In this document: one piece after another, positions 11,463 to 22,379 of the stretch
Position numbering within the stretch: the stretch's first letter is position 1
Layout: each line of letters begins with the position of its first letter
Assembly: GCA_021234155.1 (NCBI GenBank)
Contig: JAJEKV010000047.1
Location: 5,667,071-5,731,070 of the forward strand
DNA from: Isoetes taiwanensis
Taxonomy: Eukaryota > Streptophyta > Lycopodiopsida > Isoetales > Isoetaceae
Direction of reading: 5' to 3'
Length of the DNA stretch: 64,000 nucleotides
The notes under the pieces: model-generated
What the model was told of the DNA's origin: nothing
What the model saw: only the letters and a program-made list of their open reading frames with translations
The model's database searches: none
Position numbers and translations under genes: made by a program

Positions 11463-12298
11463 TCACCACTCACTTATCCCAAGTGCATCAAGTGGCCATT
11501 CACTTTGCGCAATTTTATCCTCACAAACTTTTCCATACATCTCAGCTTTAAACCTAGACATAGGAATTTGCTTAGTCTGCATGGGAATATCATTGTGCGT
11601 GCACAATCTCATTGCATGTATTTCTACAAGCAAGGGGACATGGTCTGACTCAGTACGTATATCCCCTACATATATCCTTGCAATACTATCAGCAAAATCA
11701 GGACTGGCTATTATAAAGTCCACTACACTCGCATCTTTACAAGTGCATTTACGAGTCTTGATATTTTGCAGCACCATTATACAATACCAAATTGAGTCCA
11801 CCGCACATGTTTAGTAAATGATATCCCCGAGGTTTAGGCCAACGAGATTTATCTGCGATATCACGGTTCCATCCAGCGACCGGCCAAACCGGTCATCCAA
11901 CATTTCCATCCAGATAGGATATCCACTTGAGCTGCTAATAGCTGCTTGCTTATTTGCTATGCGACCATTAAAATCGCCAAGTAAAAGGATATTTCCATGC
12001 GGCATTAGCTCTATTATGTCCTGTTCCAAATGAAAGAAAGGATCGTCCCTATCAAGATTTTCTGTATCATAGGTAGGCGATTCCCTTGGCGAAAATAGCG
12101 ACACGCAACATATGTCTTCCCTTTTTTACCAGGTAATTCAATCCAGATGTATTGTTTAGAGGCCTTGTGTTTAAAAACTGACACTGTTTGCAAAAATTCA
12201 TCTCGAACATAACATGCAATGCCTCCAAATCCCCTGAGTCTCCATCCTTTAACATTCCAAACAGAATACATACAAGTGAATCCTACAATGTCCGGCAA
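11463..12298 (-). pseudogene. LINE ORF2 APE-type endonuclease, frameshifted
   Basis: Three consecutive minus-strand frames cover one domain. 12014-12298 has GWRLRGFGGIACYVRDEF; 11811-12104 has NILLLGDFNGRI, the APE GDFN motif; 11463-11801 has VVDFIIASPDF and the terminal SDHVPLLVE, the catalytic SDH motif. The domain makes the nick used for target-primed reverse transcription. At least two frameshifts (near 12060 and 11810) break it. The catalytic His/Asp motifs themselves are intact. Confidence 0.8.
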
Positions 12299-12434
12299 AC
12301 CTTTTTCTTCATGCTCACATGTCTCTAAGAAAAAATGACATCAAAAATCTAGCAAAACATCATCCATAGTGGAAATCTTAGTAGCGATTAGTGTATTTAC
12401 ATTCCACGATCCTATCCCCGATGGTCTCAAATCC

Positions 12435-13205
12435 CTAGCTATCTGTTACTATCACCTTACCATTGCGCCAAAAAGTCTTTTTCCCTTGTTGCCTTGCCTG
12501 CTTGAGTATTTGTACCTGTTCTTTATGTTTTTGAAACTGCTCTTTGGTAAGATCATCGTTAATCCATACATTTTGCCCTTTCAAAGAAGCTCTCTTTTTC
12601 AAAATATTAAGTTTGCTGTCTCTACTGTTAAATTTAACCACCACATGCCTTGTCCATGATCCTTTTCTACCCACACGGAATGCATCTACAATGCCTGCAT
12701 CTACTACTTCCAAATTTTGCTGGAAGAATTGCACCACGGCTTGCTTTGTGTCCTCTTTTTCTTCTTCTGGAAGCCCTACCAGCCGAAGGTTCAATGCCCT
12801 TGACTTCCGTTCCTGATCTTCCATAAAATCGGCTAGCTGTTGCTTCATCTCTGCTACAGAGTCTTGTTTATCACATCTATATCCATCTCCCTCATCATCA
12901 CTACTATCTGTTGATTCTTTCTCCAATTCTAGTTTAACTTCTGCCTTAAACTGTTCAAATTCAGCTCTTATCTCCTTTTTGAATTGATCATATTCATTTC
13001 TCATTTCTTTACAAATGGCATTCTTCAAATCAGACATTATACTGGGAATTACCTCTTTGAGTATCTCTGTCATGGCTTCTTTGACAGAATCCCGCAGGTC
13101 TTGTCCGGAATGAGATTGAGTAAGAAGGCCCAAAATCGTTGCTGGTACGGCAGCCATATCATAGATTGCCGGAGATGCAACGCTGACATCGCTGGCCCCA
13201 TCCAT
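12435..13205 (-). CDS. LINE ORF1: coiled coil plus L1-ORF1-type RNA-binding domain
   Basis: A 256-residue open frame. The N-terminal third is followed by a long Lys/Glu/Phe-rich heptad region (about residues 45-110: KEAMTEIL, QFKKEIRAEFEQFKAEV), predicted coiled coil. Then comes an RRM-like core (about 135-215) with ALNLRLVGLPEEE, DAFRVGRKG and RHVVVKFNSRDSKLNILKKR, and finally LKGQNVWINDDLTKEQ, the hallmark of L1 ORF1p (Transposase_22 family). Such proteins trimerise through the coil and bind element RNA as nucleic-acid chaperones. An upstream minus-strand frame (13206-13430) has duplicated VKEKPD and VQEA segments and may be a frameshifted N-terminus. Confidence 0.8.
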   Translation of the reverse strand: MDGASDVSVASPAIYDMAAVPATILGLLTQSHSGQDLRDSVKEAMTEILKEVIPSIMSDLKNAICKEMRNEYDQFKKEIRAEFEQFKAEVKLELEKESTDSSDDEGDGYRCDKQDSVAEMKQQLADFMEDQERKSRALNLRLVGLPEEEKEDTKQAVVQFFQQNLEVVDAGIVDAFRVGRKGSWTRHVVVKFNSRDSKLNILKKRASLKGQNVWINDDLTKEQFQKHKEQVQILKQARQQGKKTFWRNGKVIVTDS

Positions 13206-13496
13206 CGAACTGCTCCTCCTTTGCTGTTTTCCGTTCCCATCCGTCTGCTATCCATCCACAGCCGCGACCACGACGGCTTGCCCAAAAGCGGCCTCTTGCA
13301 CGATGCTTGAATCATCCGGCTTTTCCTTAACACTTTTACCTTTTCTGACATCGTCCAAATCCTGCCCAATAACGGCCTCTTGCACTGTAACGGGATCATC
13401 TACAGTAACATCCGGCTTTTCCTTAACGTTTTTGAAAGATCAAGACAATTTCGGCATCTCGGAGTGGCGACAATTTTTTAGTCGCATCCCATTTTT

Positions 13497-15035
<1,539 letters not shown>

Positions 15036-15432
15036 TGATAGATTCTCTAAGATTCTACCAAGGTTCTCTTAGAGGGTTCGTAATTTTATAAGATTCCCTC
15101 TAGATTCTATTAGATTTCCCTAGATTCTCCAAGATTCTATGAAGATCCCCTTAGATTCTCTTAGATTCAATTAGATTTTATGAGATTGCCCTAGGTTCCC
15201 TTACATTACATGAGATTCAAAGAGATTCTATAAAGATTCCCTAGATTTCCTTACATTTTCGTAGATTCCCCTACATTCTAGAACGTTCTAAAACTTATTA
15301 GAACAATTTGGAACTTTCTGGAAGAATTTTCTTAGATCCCCCTAGATTCTCTTATGTTCTAGAACTTTCTAGAAGATTCTAGAACTTTCTAGAGCCTTCC
15401 AGAACATTCTAGAACCTTCTTGAACTAGCTAG
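15036..15432. repeat. degenerate tandem repeat of AGATTCYCTTAGATTC type
   Basis: Some 400 bases are made of variants of TAGATTCTCTTAGATT and, near 15290-15430, of TTCTAGAACNTTCTAGAA. The unit is about 8-16 bases and has decayed. There is no coding potential. The second half is rich in the palindrome TTCTAGAA. Confidence 0.7.
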
Positions 15433-15504
15433 AATGTTATAGTCTATTTTATCTTAATGGGAAACATTACCCTTAAGTATATTTAAAACATAAATTGTTC
15501 ATGG

Positions 15505-15582
15505 AATTAATGCTTGGTCTAGTGGTTAGAATGGGGGGTTGAGGGGTTAATGGCCAAGGTTCGAATCCCCCACACAACATAA
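15505..15582 (+). repeat. tRNA-derived SINE head
   Basis: Box A TGGTCTAGTGGTTAG (identical to the Asp/Glu-tRNA type) is followed 37 bases later by box B AGGTTCGAATCCCC. Acceptor-stem pairing is missing, so it is not a functional tRNA. The same A-box wording occurs in the SINE at 22149-22379. Confidence 0.6.
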
Positions 15583-15614
15583 AAATTTTAAAAGCCTTCT
15601 CCTAAGGGATGAGC

Positions 15615-15895
15615 ATTCAACTTGGGCCGTAGGATCTTGGACTCGATCAAGGGTCGAGATCTCACGCAACATGAGCCATAGGATCTATTACATATAATTC
15701 CCAAAGTCATGTACACCGTAGGATGTGTCCCAAAGCAACGTGAGCCGTAGGACCTCGGACTGACGATCAGGATCAAATCACCTGGACCGTAGGATCGCGT
15801 CTATACGAATTATATATAAACTCCCAAGCCATCTGGGCCGTAGGATACGTCCCAAAGCCACGTGAGCCGTCGGATCTCGAACGGACGGTCGGATA
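15615..15895. repeat. diverged tandem repeats around GCCGTAGGATC
   Basis: Six GCCGTAGGAT-like cores (15626, 15673, 15716, 15746, 15787, 15838 and a GCCGTCGGATC variant near 15866) occur in a spacing of about 30-60 bases. Between them are CAAAGCMACGTGAGC blocks. The same core appears in the repeats at 21525-21640 and 22020-22080. Confidence 0.6.
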
Positions 15896-15899
15896 AGCG

Positions 15900-16110
15900 C
15901 GACAAACATAAGAACATATATAGAGTAGATAATATATAATGTAGTTTTGAATTTTCCATTGTTTTTGTCCCTTTTAATTTTTTCTGTGCCGTAATCCATT
16001 TTAATGTTTCCTTGCCACGTCTTTTCTCTTGGGACAATCTGTTGCATCCAACCTTGACCTCTGGTAGGGGCCTCGTTCTGACAAGATGTGATCCTGCAAA
16101 CTATGCCAAG
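15900..16110. other. no gene seen
   Basis: Only short, unrelated reading frames. Confidence 0.4.
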
Positions 16111-16152
16111 CTACATCATCGGCGATGCATAGGCTCCTCTATCAACAATCCG

Positions 16153-16262
16153 GTAGTTTCACAAGTAAATAACTGTCTAAGTTTTGCCTCTTCTGTGCCC
16201 TCCATCAAATCTGGTAGTTTCACAAGTAAATAACTGTCTAGGTTTTGTCTCTTTTGTGCCTT
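16153..16262. repeat. tandem duplication of about 60 bp
   Basis: The block GTAGTTTCACAAGTAAATAA and the following TGTCTARGTTTTGYCTCTTYTGTGCC occur twice (from 16153 and from 16213), with two or three differences. The minus-strand reading repeats LVKLPDLMEG/TCETTGL-like words for this reason. Confidence 0.8.
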
Positions 16263-16468
16263 TTTTGGTATTTCATTTCTGGCAACGGCCATGGTACTTA
16301 GAAACCATGGTAAGATGGGCTGCAGGAAATCCATCAAGGAAGATAGGAAGCATTTAGGCAAGAAACAAGAAGAAATGTTGAGGGCAAGATTGTAGCAAAT
16401 GAATCCAATGTTCCGCTCCTGCCTGAAAAGTGGATTGGGTAAATATCTCTTTGATAATTTCCTGCATT

Positions 16469-16880
16469 TTAAAGCGTGATAGAAGCTGGTGGAATGGGTT
16501 TTGCAGATGTCGTCTCCAAATCATTATCTGAATCAGGAAGATTACTGTAGATGCAGATGGGAAATTTTGGAAGATCAATCCATTTATTCAGTACAAGGTT
16601 GCATATAGATAATGCCACATGCTCCCTTCTGTTTAGCCAACACACTAAGCTCCCTGCAGAGGCCACTGGAACATACCGCCCTTTATGCATCAAATATTTT
16701 GGGATGAAGAGATGTTTTGGTAGCAGCTTCCATGCATCTGGGGAGTGATCATACACTATAAATTCCTTAGTGTTAGAGTCTGTATGGAACTCAAAAAGCC
16801 CTTAGGCGGGTTTGGCTTGGCAAACCTCCATGTAAGATTTTGTAGTTAGAATATGGTTCCAGTTGTGCCATACATTCCTC
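16469..16880 (-). pseudogene. F-box/kelch-type gene fragment
   Basis: The frame ending at 16469 reads EFHTDSNTKEFIVYDH, SPDAWKLLPKHL, then GRYVPVASAGSLVCWLN and LSICNLVLNKWIDLPKFP. This matches the start of the F-box-associated/kelch region of plant F-box proteins: a description of a property, VAS.GGLVC, then CNPLTKTWRxLP. A frame change near 16800 continues the homology upstream (about 16791-16880). No F-box domain is visible, and the frame breaks at both ends. It is most likely a truncated pseudogene. Confidence 0.5.
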
Positions 16881-16984
16881 ACAGAAAAACCATGGAAGAA
16901 GGACAAGCAAGGAAGAACGTTGCACAGAAGAAGGTCCAAAGGTATATGCGCATCCCAAATAGAAACCGTTCAATGAAAGTAAAA

Positions 16985-17095
16985 CAAAACACGACAATTT
17001 CTTTTTCTTTTTTCTTTTTTTTCTTTTTTTGTTACATACAATATTTCAATGCGAATTGTCTTTTGTTACATACAATATTTCAATACAATTGTTTA
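16985..17095. repeat. pyrimidine tract and short duplication
   Basis: A T-rich tract (16997-17030) is followed by TTTTGTTACATACAATATTT, present twice (from about 17026 and 17061). Confidence 0.7.
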
Positions 17096-17169
17096 GAAGA
17101 TGGTACCTTCCATTGGCCTCCATACGTTAGATTTGGTACACTCCCTTTCTTAGGCCATGCCCTTTTCTG

Positions 17170-17640
17170 AGGCCATTGTTTTCCATTGAGACCCTAAGTT
17201 AAAAGCTTTTTCATGTTGCTAAATAATTACCTTATAATCCATAAACAAATTGTGTATGGCCTAATGTACCGTGATGCATGGTAAATTGAATACCCATCAA
17301 GGTGCTTCTCCTGCAACGAATGCTCACGGCTAGGTGCTCATCCCTCCAATGCTCGTGTTGCAGGAAAGAGAAATGTTCGCAGCGACCTTGGCCGCCGCGA
17401 TAAATTTCTTGTATTTCAGAATATTACAGCCAGACTTCTATGGCTTCTGCATTTTTTCCCTCGCCTCTGTGTCTTTCTTCCGCAGGCCTCCAAAATAGAG
17501 CTTGAAGGGCTTAAAAACAACTATGTCTTTTTGGAGCTCCCCGCAGATTCTCCCTCAAATCCACAGCAAGTGATGCCCATGCTTTGAGAGCACACAATAG
17601 GTTTTTGTGAGGTTTTATTGGCATGTAGCATGGCGGATCT
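17170..17640. other. no gene seen
   Basis: No reading frame longer than about 60 codons and no recognisable motif. Confidence 0.4.
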
Positions 17641-18230
17641 TATCAAGGATCTTTTCGCACGTATTCTTTTAGTTCGGTTATCTCTTTTTTACAATGGAAA
17701 TCCATTCGTGTTTTCATCTAGGATTGTTTCGCACGTATTCTTTTAGTTATCTTATCTCTTTTTTACGATGGAAATCCATTATTTTTTACGATGGAAATCC
17801 ATTCGTGCTTTCATCTGACACGCTCCTGACCATCACGGATATGCTCCTGACCATCATGGATATTTATCTAAGACAGTATAAAGTATTATCTATCTTCATA
17901 TAGAAGCATTATACCTGTTATTTTTCCTTGCAATTGTGAAGAAGCAGTAGTAACAAACCAAATCAACCTATAGCATGAATTCTGGTTAGAGATGTATGAA
18001 TTCTTAGATGAATTCTTCACAGTAGTAACAAACCAAATCAACCTATAGCATGAATTCTGGTTAGAGATGTATGAATTCCGGCCTAGATGAACAACGATCT
18101 AATCAGGTTAGAGATGCATGAATTCTGGCCTGGATGAACAAGGATTCGTATGTGTTTCTATTAGTGAAGTTATGATTTCCTTGCCTTTGGTTTTAGTGAA
18201 GTTATGATTTCCTTGCCTTTGGTTTTTTAT
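17640..18230. repeat. cluster of recent tandem duplications
   Basis: Three unrelated units are each duplicated locally. CGCACGTATTCTTTTAGTT followed by the block to ACGATGGAAATCCATT occurs at about 17653-17720 and 17732-17820. CAAACCAAATCAACCTATAG and the following GAATTCTGGTTAGAGATG occur at about 17955 and 18008, and partly at 18099. AGTGAAGTTATGATTTCCTT occurs at about 18163 and 18194. No gene is evident. Confidence 0.75.
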
Positions 18231-19150
18231 TTGAAGTGTACGGATATTTTGGTAATTAAGTTTAGTGTGATTATTTGTCTATAGTGTATTTAGTTGAGCG
18301 AGGGGCAATATGATAATTTTGAATATGTACCATCAATACGGTAATTACCAGACTGATAGGGGTACTTTGGTAGTTCCCTTGTGATAATTATCATCTTGCC
18401 CTTCCAACTTTGAGAATTACCAACATGCCCTGCATCAAACATAAAACATACCCAGAAACTCAATGCCCTTGTAGGAAGTAAAAACCCTGCCATTCTTTGG
18501 CACAGAGCAAGAAAGGCCCAATTGGGCAGCTTGCAGTTGATCACAAGAGTAAAGATCCTAATATTCACGATAAGCTCAAAGTTTACATACTGGTCATGCT
18601 AATTTGCAGTTTATGCACAACAAGTTAATATGCATTTTCACCATTTCAAATTGATCTAATTAGGAGATTTAACTGTGGTAAATCAAAACAAGCTCAATAT
18701 CGAAGGAAGATGCATCTCACTCCAGTCAAAAACTTAGGGCCAAATGAAAATGAAGGGCTGCTATACCTCACTCAAGTTCCTTGCTATAAGAATGAAAACG
18801 ACAATTATACAATGCTTCCATTAGGCAAAGAGAACAACTAATCCAAAGTGGTCAGCAAAGTTTCCTGAAGAGCAAGTTTAGTTGAGTTCTGAATATGACA
18901 AGCAAAATAAAAGCATGGGCATCATTTGAATGAATCATGTCCAGATTGACTGAATTATTGTGCTTGCAGGGCAGAAAGAATGGAACAATGCATCACGAAA
19001 GCATCTGCATGCTCGCTTCGAGTTGAAGAAGCGAAATGAAATCTCTATGATACTTCCAATTCTAGGAAGTAATTTGTAGATGTCAACTTGACTTCCATAT
19101 CAACAAAAAATATCAAAAAGGACCAAAAGACAAAATTGTACATTTATTGT
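18231..19150. other. no gene seen; 3' flank of the GCK gene
   Basis: AT-rich, without a coherent frame. The 3' untranslated region of the minus-strand gene at 19154 must begin here; an AATAAA-like word on the minus strand lies at 19143-19148, only a few bases after the stop. Confidence 0.4.
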
Positions 19151-19153
19151 TAC

Positions 19154-19726
19154 TCACATAACCATAGTTTGCTTCTTAGAAGTAGCTTCCTCGTCATCTG
19201 GCTTTGAATGCTCAGCAGAAGGCCCACGATCATGGGATTGAATAGGGTCCTTTCCATTCTCTGAAAAATCAGGGTTTGATTCTGCAGGTTTCATTTCATC
19301 TGCAGAACCAGAATTAGCAGCAGCAGAATCGGGAGAAGCTGCCTGTTGGGCCTGTTGCTCCATGGCAGCCTCGGCCTCCAGAATAATACCATAGTAATCT
19401 GTATTCGCCTCCATGCATAGCTTGAGTGTATGTGTTATGGGCCAACAACGAGAAACCACATCCTCACCTTCCTTTTCAGCTGCTTCCATGCATTCTTCCC
19501 ATTTGCTAAACTCTGCACCACAAGGCCCAGCTTTCATAAATGCGCAGAATCCACATTCTTCAGCTGCTTCATCCTCCTCTGCTTCTTTGATCTGCGAATT
19601 GCCTTGGACAGTTTCTGACAGAGATGAATCGTGAGCATTTGCATCAGCAGGTGTATCAGAGTTCGGAGAGGGTTGAGATTGCTGGGCGGACTCCTCGGAC
19701 TCGGAGGCTTCGCTTTCTTCCACCAT
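19154..19726 (-). CDS. GCK-domain-containing protein (single exon)
   Basis: An intact 190-residue protein. Residues 1-55 are acidic, Ser/Glu/Gln-rich and low in complexity. Residues 56-125 form a GCK domain: CGFCAFMKAGPCGAEFSKW, EECMEAAEKEGEDVVSRCWP and LKLCMEANTDYYGIILEAE. The conserved Cys pairs (CxxC with FMKxGPC, then EEC, RC and LxxCM) are present; the fold resembles CHCH-type cysteine-pair proteins. The C-terminal 65 residues are again Ala/Ser/Asp-rich. GCK proteins are small plant proteins of unknown biochemical role; some are predicted to go to mitochondria. ATG at 19726 is the first in frame, and a telo-box lies just upstream. It is the only clearly intact single-exon host gene here. 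It is not near related genes. Confidence 0.85.
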   Translation of the reverse strand: MVEESEASESEESAQQSQPSPNSDTPADANAHDSSLSETVQGNSQIKEAEEDEAAEECGFCAFMKAGPCGAEFSKWEECMEAAEKEGEDVVSRCWPITHTLKLCMEANTDYYGIILEAEAAMEQQAQQAASPDSAAANSGSADEMKPAESNPDFSENGKDPIQSHDRGPSAEHSKPDDEEATSKKQTMVM

Positions 19727-19732
19727 AGCCGG

Positions 19733-19756
19733 AGGGTTTAGGGTTCTAACCCTAAT
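19733..19756 (-). promoter_or_regulatory. telo-box pair in the 5' leader of the GCK gene
   Basis: On the minus strand, ATTAGGGTT and then AACCCTAAACCCT lie within 30 bases upstream of the ATG. AACCCTAA telo-boxes are common in leaders of plant housekeeping and translation genes and bind Myb-type factors. Confidence 0.55.
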
Positions 19757-19859
19757 CTTTCATCGTTTACGCAAGTAAACTTCGTTTGCACGATTCCCTT
19801 GTATAACAACGTGTATAATGCCCATAAACCCCCCACTTAAAGGCGGGTGGGGAAGAAGG

Positions 19860-20267
19860 CTAGGCAGTTGGGTTCGCGTTGGAATTTTAATCGTGCGGCA
19901 ACCTTCTTAAGGTTTTTTTTTTTTCTTATACTGTAAAGGCTTGAATTCCATTGAGAAATAATATGGATATTAAAGAATTGCGCGTTAACTTCCTATTACT
20001 GGTTTGATATGATGCCAAATGAAATTATGAGCAAACATGAATTATGCACATAAGGAAAAGGAAAGCCAACGAAGATACAGATCTCAGTGAATGCTAAGAG
20101 GAAAAATATTGATCATTAGAGGTAGTAATACGCATAGAAGGTTTAAAGATGTAAATAAAAAAAGTATTAGCACTAGAGAGGCTTTACCCTATATGAAGAA
20201 TATCAAGTATATTCCAAGTGCACTTCCTCGGACGGCAAAGTGGGGATTACCACTGGTTTTTAAGCGG
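19860..20267. other. no gene seen
   Basis: Upstream region of the GCK gene, then AT-rich DNA up to the helicase pseudogene. A T-run lies at 19914-19924. Confidence 0.4.
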
Positions 20268-21155
20268 CTACATTAACAGCGTTTTGTTTGGCTGGAAGTC
20301 CGCCGTCGTGATCGGCAACACGATTGACAGTTGCTTCTTGTCCTTGATTCGCGAGAGCATCACGTACAATAGCCCAGGCATGAACACCCTCCTCATCACC
20401 ATGATTGCGTTGCCTTCTATTGTGGAGCTCTGGCTCTTGTGCCCCGTCATGGCGTATGTCAGCGCGAGCGGAAACGTCCTCTTGAAGATGGTCTTGGGCC
20501 CCTGGTGCCTGTACTCGACCAGCCTTCGCTTGATGTGCATGTGGTGGAGGGAGTCGTCGATGTGGACTATGATGCCTTTCGCGTCTCCTGTTTGCTCGTC
20601 GGTCTCTATGTACGCGACTGTTCCCGTCGTTCGATTGACTATTTCTCCCAGTATGTCGATGTTATTGACGATTATGACTCTGCATCCCACGGCGACGTAG
20701 GGTCTCTGGTGGAATGCCGGGTCGTCGGTCCAACTGCTCATCCCGTCTTCTGGTGTTGCTTTGGTATGTACTCGTACCTTATAGATACGGTCGTCAGGGA
20801 ACATCTTGATCATGGCCATCGCATTGTAATGTCGGATGTCCTCGTGGTGGGTGCACAGCACCGTGGTGTTACGGTCGATCTTGCCGAGTGCTTTCTCTCT
20901 ATCGATGATGTGGGATCCCAGTGCTTGCGCGAGCTCGCTCTGGGTCGGCGGCCTCTCTCTTATGACATTGAGGAAGGCCACGTACTCTAGGTCGGAGGAG
21001 TGCCTGAAGGACTGTGTCAGGTGGTACTTCTTTGCTTGCACGAAGTGGGGGCTGTTGGCGACGGTGCACAGCTTGCACACGTTGTCGGCGTCCCTCTTTT
21101 TGTGCTTGCATATGGGAGGGAGCTGGGCATGGTCATCGAAGAGGAATATGTAGCA
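20268..21155 (-). pseudogene. Pif1-like helicase, C-terminal half
   Basis: The minus-strand frame starts at FDDHAQLPP (Walker B/motif II to III, DxxQLPP), then KKYHLTQSFRHSSDLEYVAFL, shortened to LTQSFRHSSD, then NTTVLCTHHEDIRHYN and GCRVIIVNNID. It ends with ALTYAMTGHKSQSSTIEG (motif V) and YVMLSRIK (motif VI). This order is that of SF1B Pif1 helicases in the form carried by Helitrons, which unwind DNA for rolling-circle transposition. The Walker A half lies at 22616-22927, separated by about 1.2 kb of repeats. Everything upstream of FDDHAQ in this frame (21156-21266) belongs to the inserted repeat. Confidence 0.8.
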
Positions 21156-22110
21156 AAATAATAGAGGGTTCCAGGGGGATTTGATATGGATGTAAAAATG
21201 ACAATTCCTAACCATAGACCATATATCCCTAAAACAATTGAATGTGTTGTTATAAAAAAAAAACATAGATTGAAGATGGAAAATAATTACATTAGTTGAA
21301 TGCGTATATTGGTTAAAGTAGCCTTGTTAGGACATTGAGTTATTTTAGTAGAGGTTCGAGCCCCTGTATTTCATATTCTAAAATCTTAGGCAAAGACGTA
21401 TAGAGGTTCGATATTCTTTCAAAACCTTAGGCGAACTCGTATTTCATATTTCAAAATCATAGGCGCCTCCAATCATAAGTGACCATAAGCGAAACGAGAG
21501 GTGTCCAGAGTCCCCGACATACGATCTTAGCCGTAGGATGGATGGATCCGACGACTGTGATAGTCCAGGGGTGCCCAGAGGCCGCAACATATGATCTTAG
21601 CCGTAGGATGGATGGATCCGACGACTGTGGTAGTCCAGGGTGCATCTCGTCTAGAATATGCAGCAAAATAACAGGGGGTTCCAGAGGGATTTGATATGGA
21701 TGTCAAAATGACAATTCCTAAAACCATAGACAATATATCCCTAAAACAATTAAATGGGTTTTTATAAAAATAAAAACATAGATTGAAGATAAAAAATAAT
21801 CATATTAGCTGACTGGGTATATTGGTTAAAGTAGCCTTATTAGAATATTGAGTTATTTTGGTAGAGGTTCGAGCCCCTATATTTCATATTCTAAAATCTT
21901 AGACAAAGACGTATAGAGGTTCGATATTCTCTCAAAACCTCATATTTCATATTTCAAAATCATAGGCGCCTCCAATCATAAGTGACCATAAGCGACCATA
22001 AGCAAAACGAGAGGTGCCCAGAGGTCCCAACATACGATCTGGGCCATAGGATTGATGGATCTGACGACTGTGGCAGTCTAGGTGCATCTCGTTTAGAATA
22101 TGTAATTATC
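21144..22110. repeat. two tandem copies of a 0.5-kb repeat with tRNA-like B boxes
   Basis: Copies at about 21144-21652 and 21654-22110 share the order GTAGCAAAATAA..GGGGTTCCAG, TTGATATGGATG, CCTAAAACAATT, TATTGGTTAAAGTAGCC, TAGAGGTTCGAGCCCC, GGCGCCTCCAATCATAAGTG and AGCCGTAGGATGGATGG..CGACGACTG. TAGAGGTTCGAGCCCC fits a pol III B box. The first copy has an internal duplication of about 75 bp (21500-21640). Related copies are at 59590-60030 and 62886-63150. A tRNA-derived SINE is the likely class. Confidence 0.7.
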
Positions 22111-22148
22111 GCCCATGTTCGCAGGACTCTCTTGGTGGTTGCATCTGG

Positions 22149-22379
22149 GCGTTTGGTCTAGTGGTAACACACTAGTTCCTTAGCAATGTGGTCTCGAGTT
22201 CGAGACCGCCCAGAATCGCACTCGGTACTGTTGGGGGTCAAATCCTAACAGACGCAATGTAAGGTGGTTGGGGGCAGGGCCCAACCGAGCAATGTAGTGT
22301 GGTGTGTGGTCACATGTCCAGTTGGATGCTGCCTAGTGGCGTGACGTTAAAATACTATCTATCTATCTATCTATCTATT
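22149..22379 (+). mobile_element. tRNA-derived SINE with (TATC)n tail
   Basis: The head resembles a tRNA: GGGCGTTTGGTCTAGTGGTA (box A) and GGTCTCGAGTTCGAGACCGC (box B), with flanking GGGCG..CGCCC pairing. A body of about 165 bases follows, with CCAGTTGG and GTGGCGTGACGTTAAAATA, and then a (CTAT)n tail. Length is about 230 bp, typical for plant SINEs. It lies inside the interrupted helicase gene. Its 3' end resembles the LINE 3' ends at 26850 and 29650. Confidence 0.75.

Noticed and set aside
15505-15582. Functional tRNA-Asp or tRNA-Glu gene
   Set aside because: Boxes A and B are good, but the acceptor stem does not pair, so a tRNA-derived SINE head is the better reading.
20439-20990. 183-codon plus-strand frame
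   Set aside because: It is the shadow of the Pif1-like helicase read on the minus strand.
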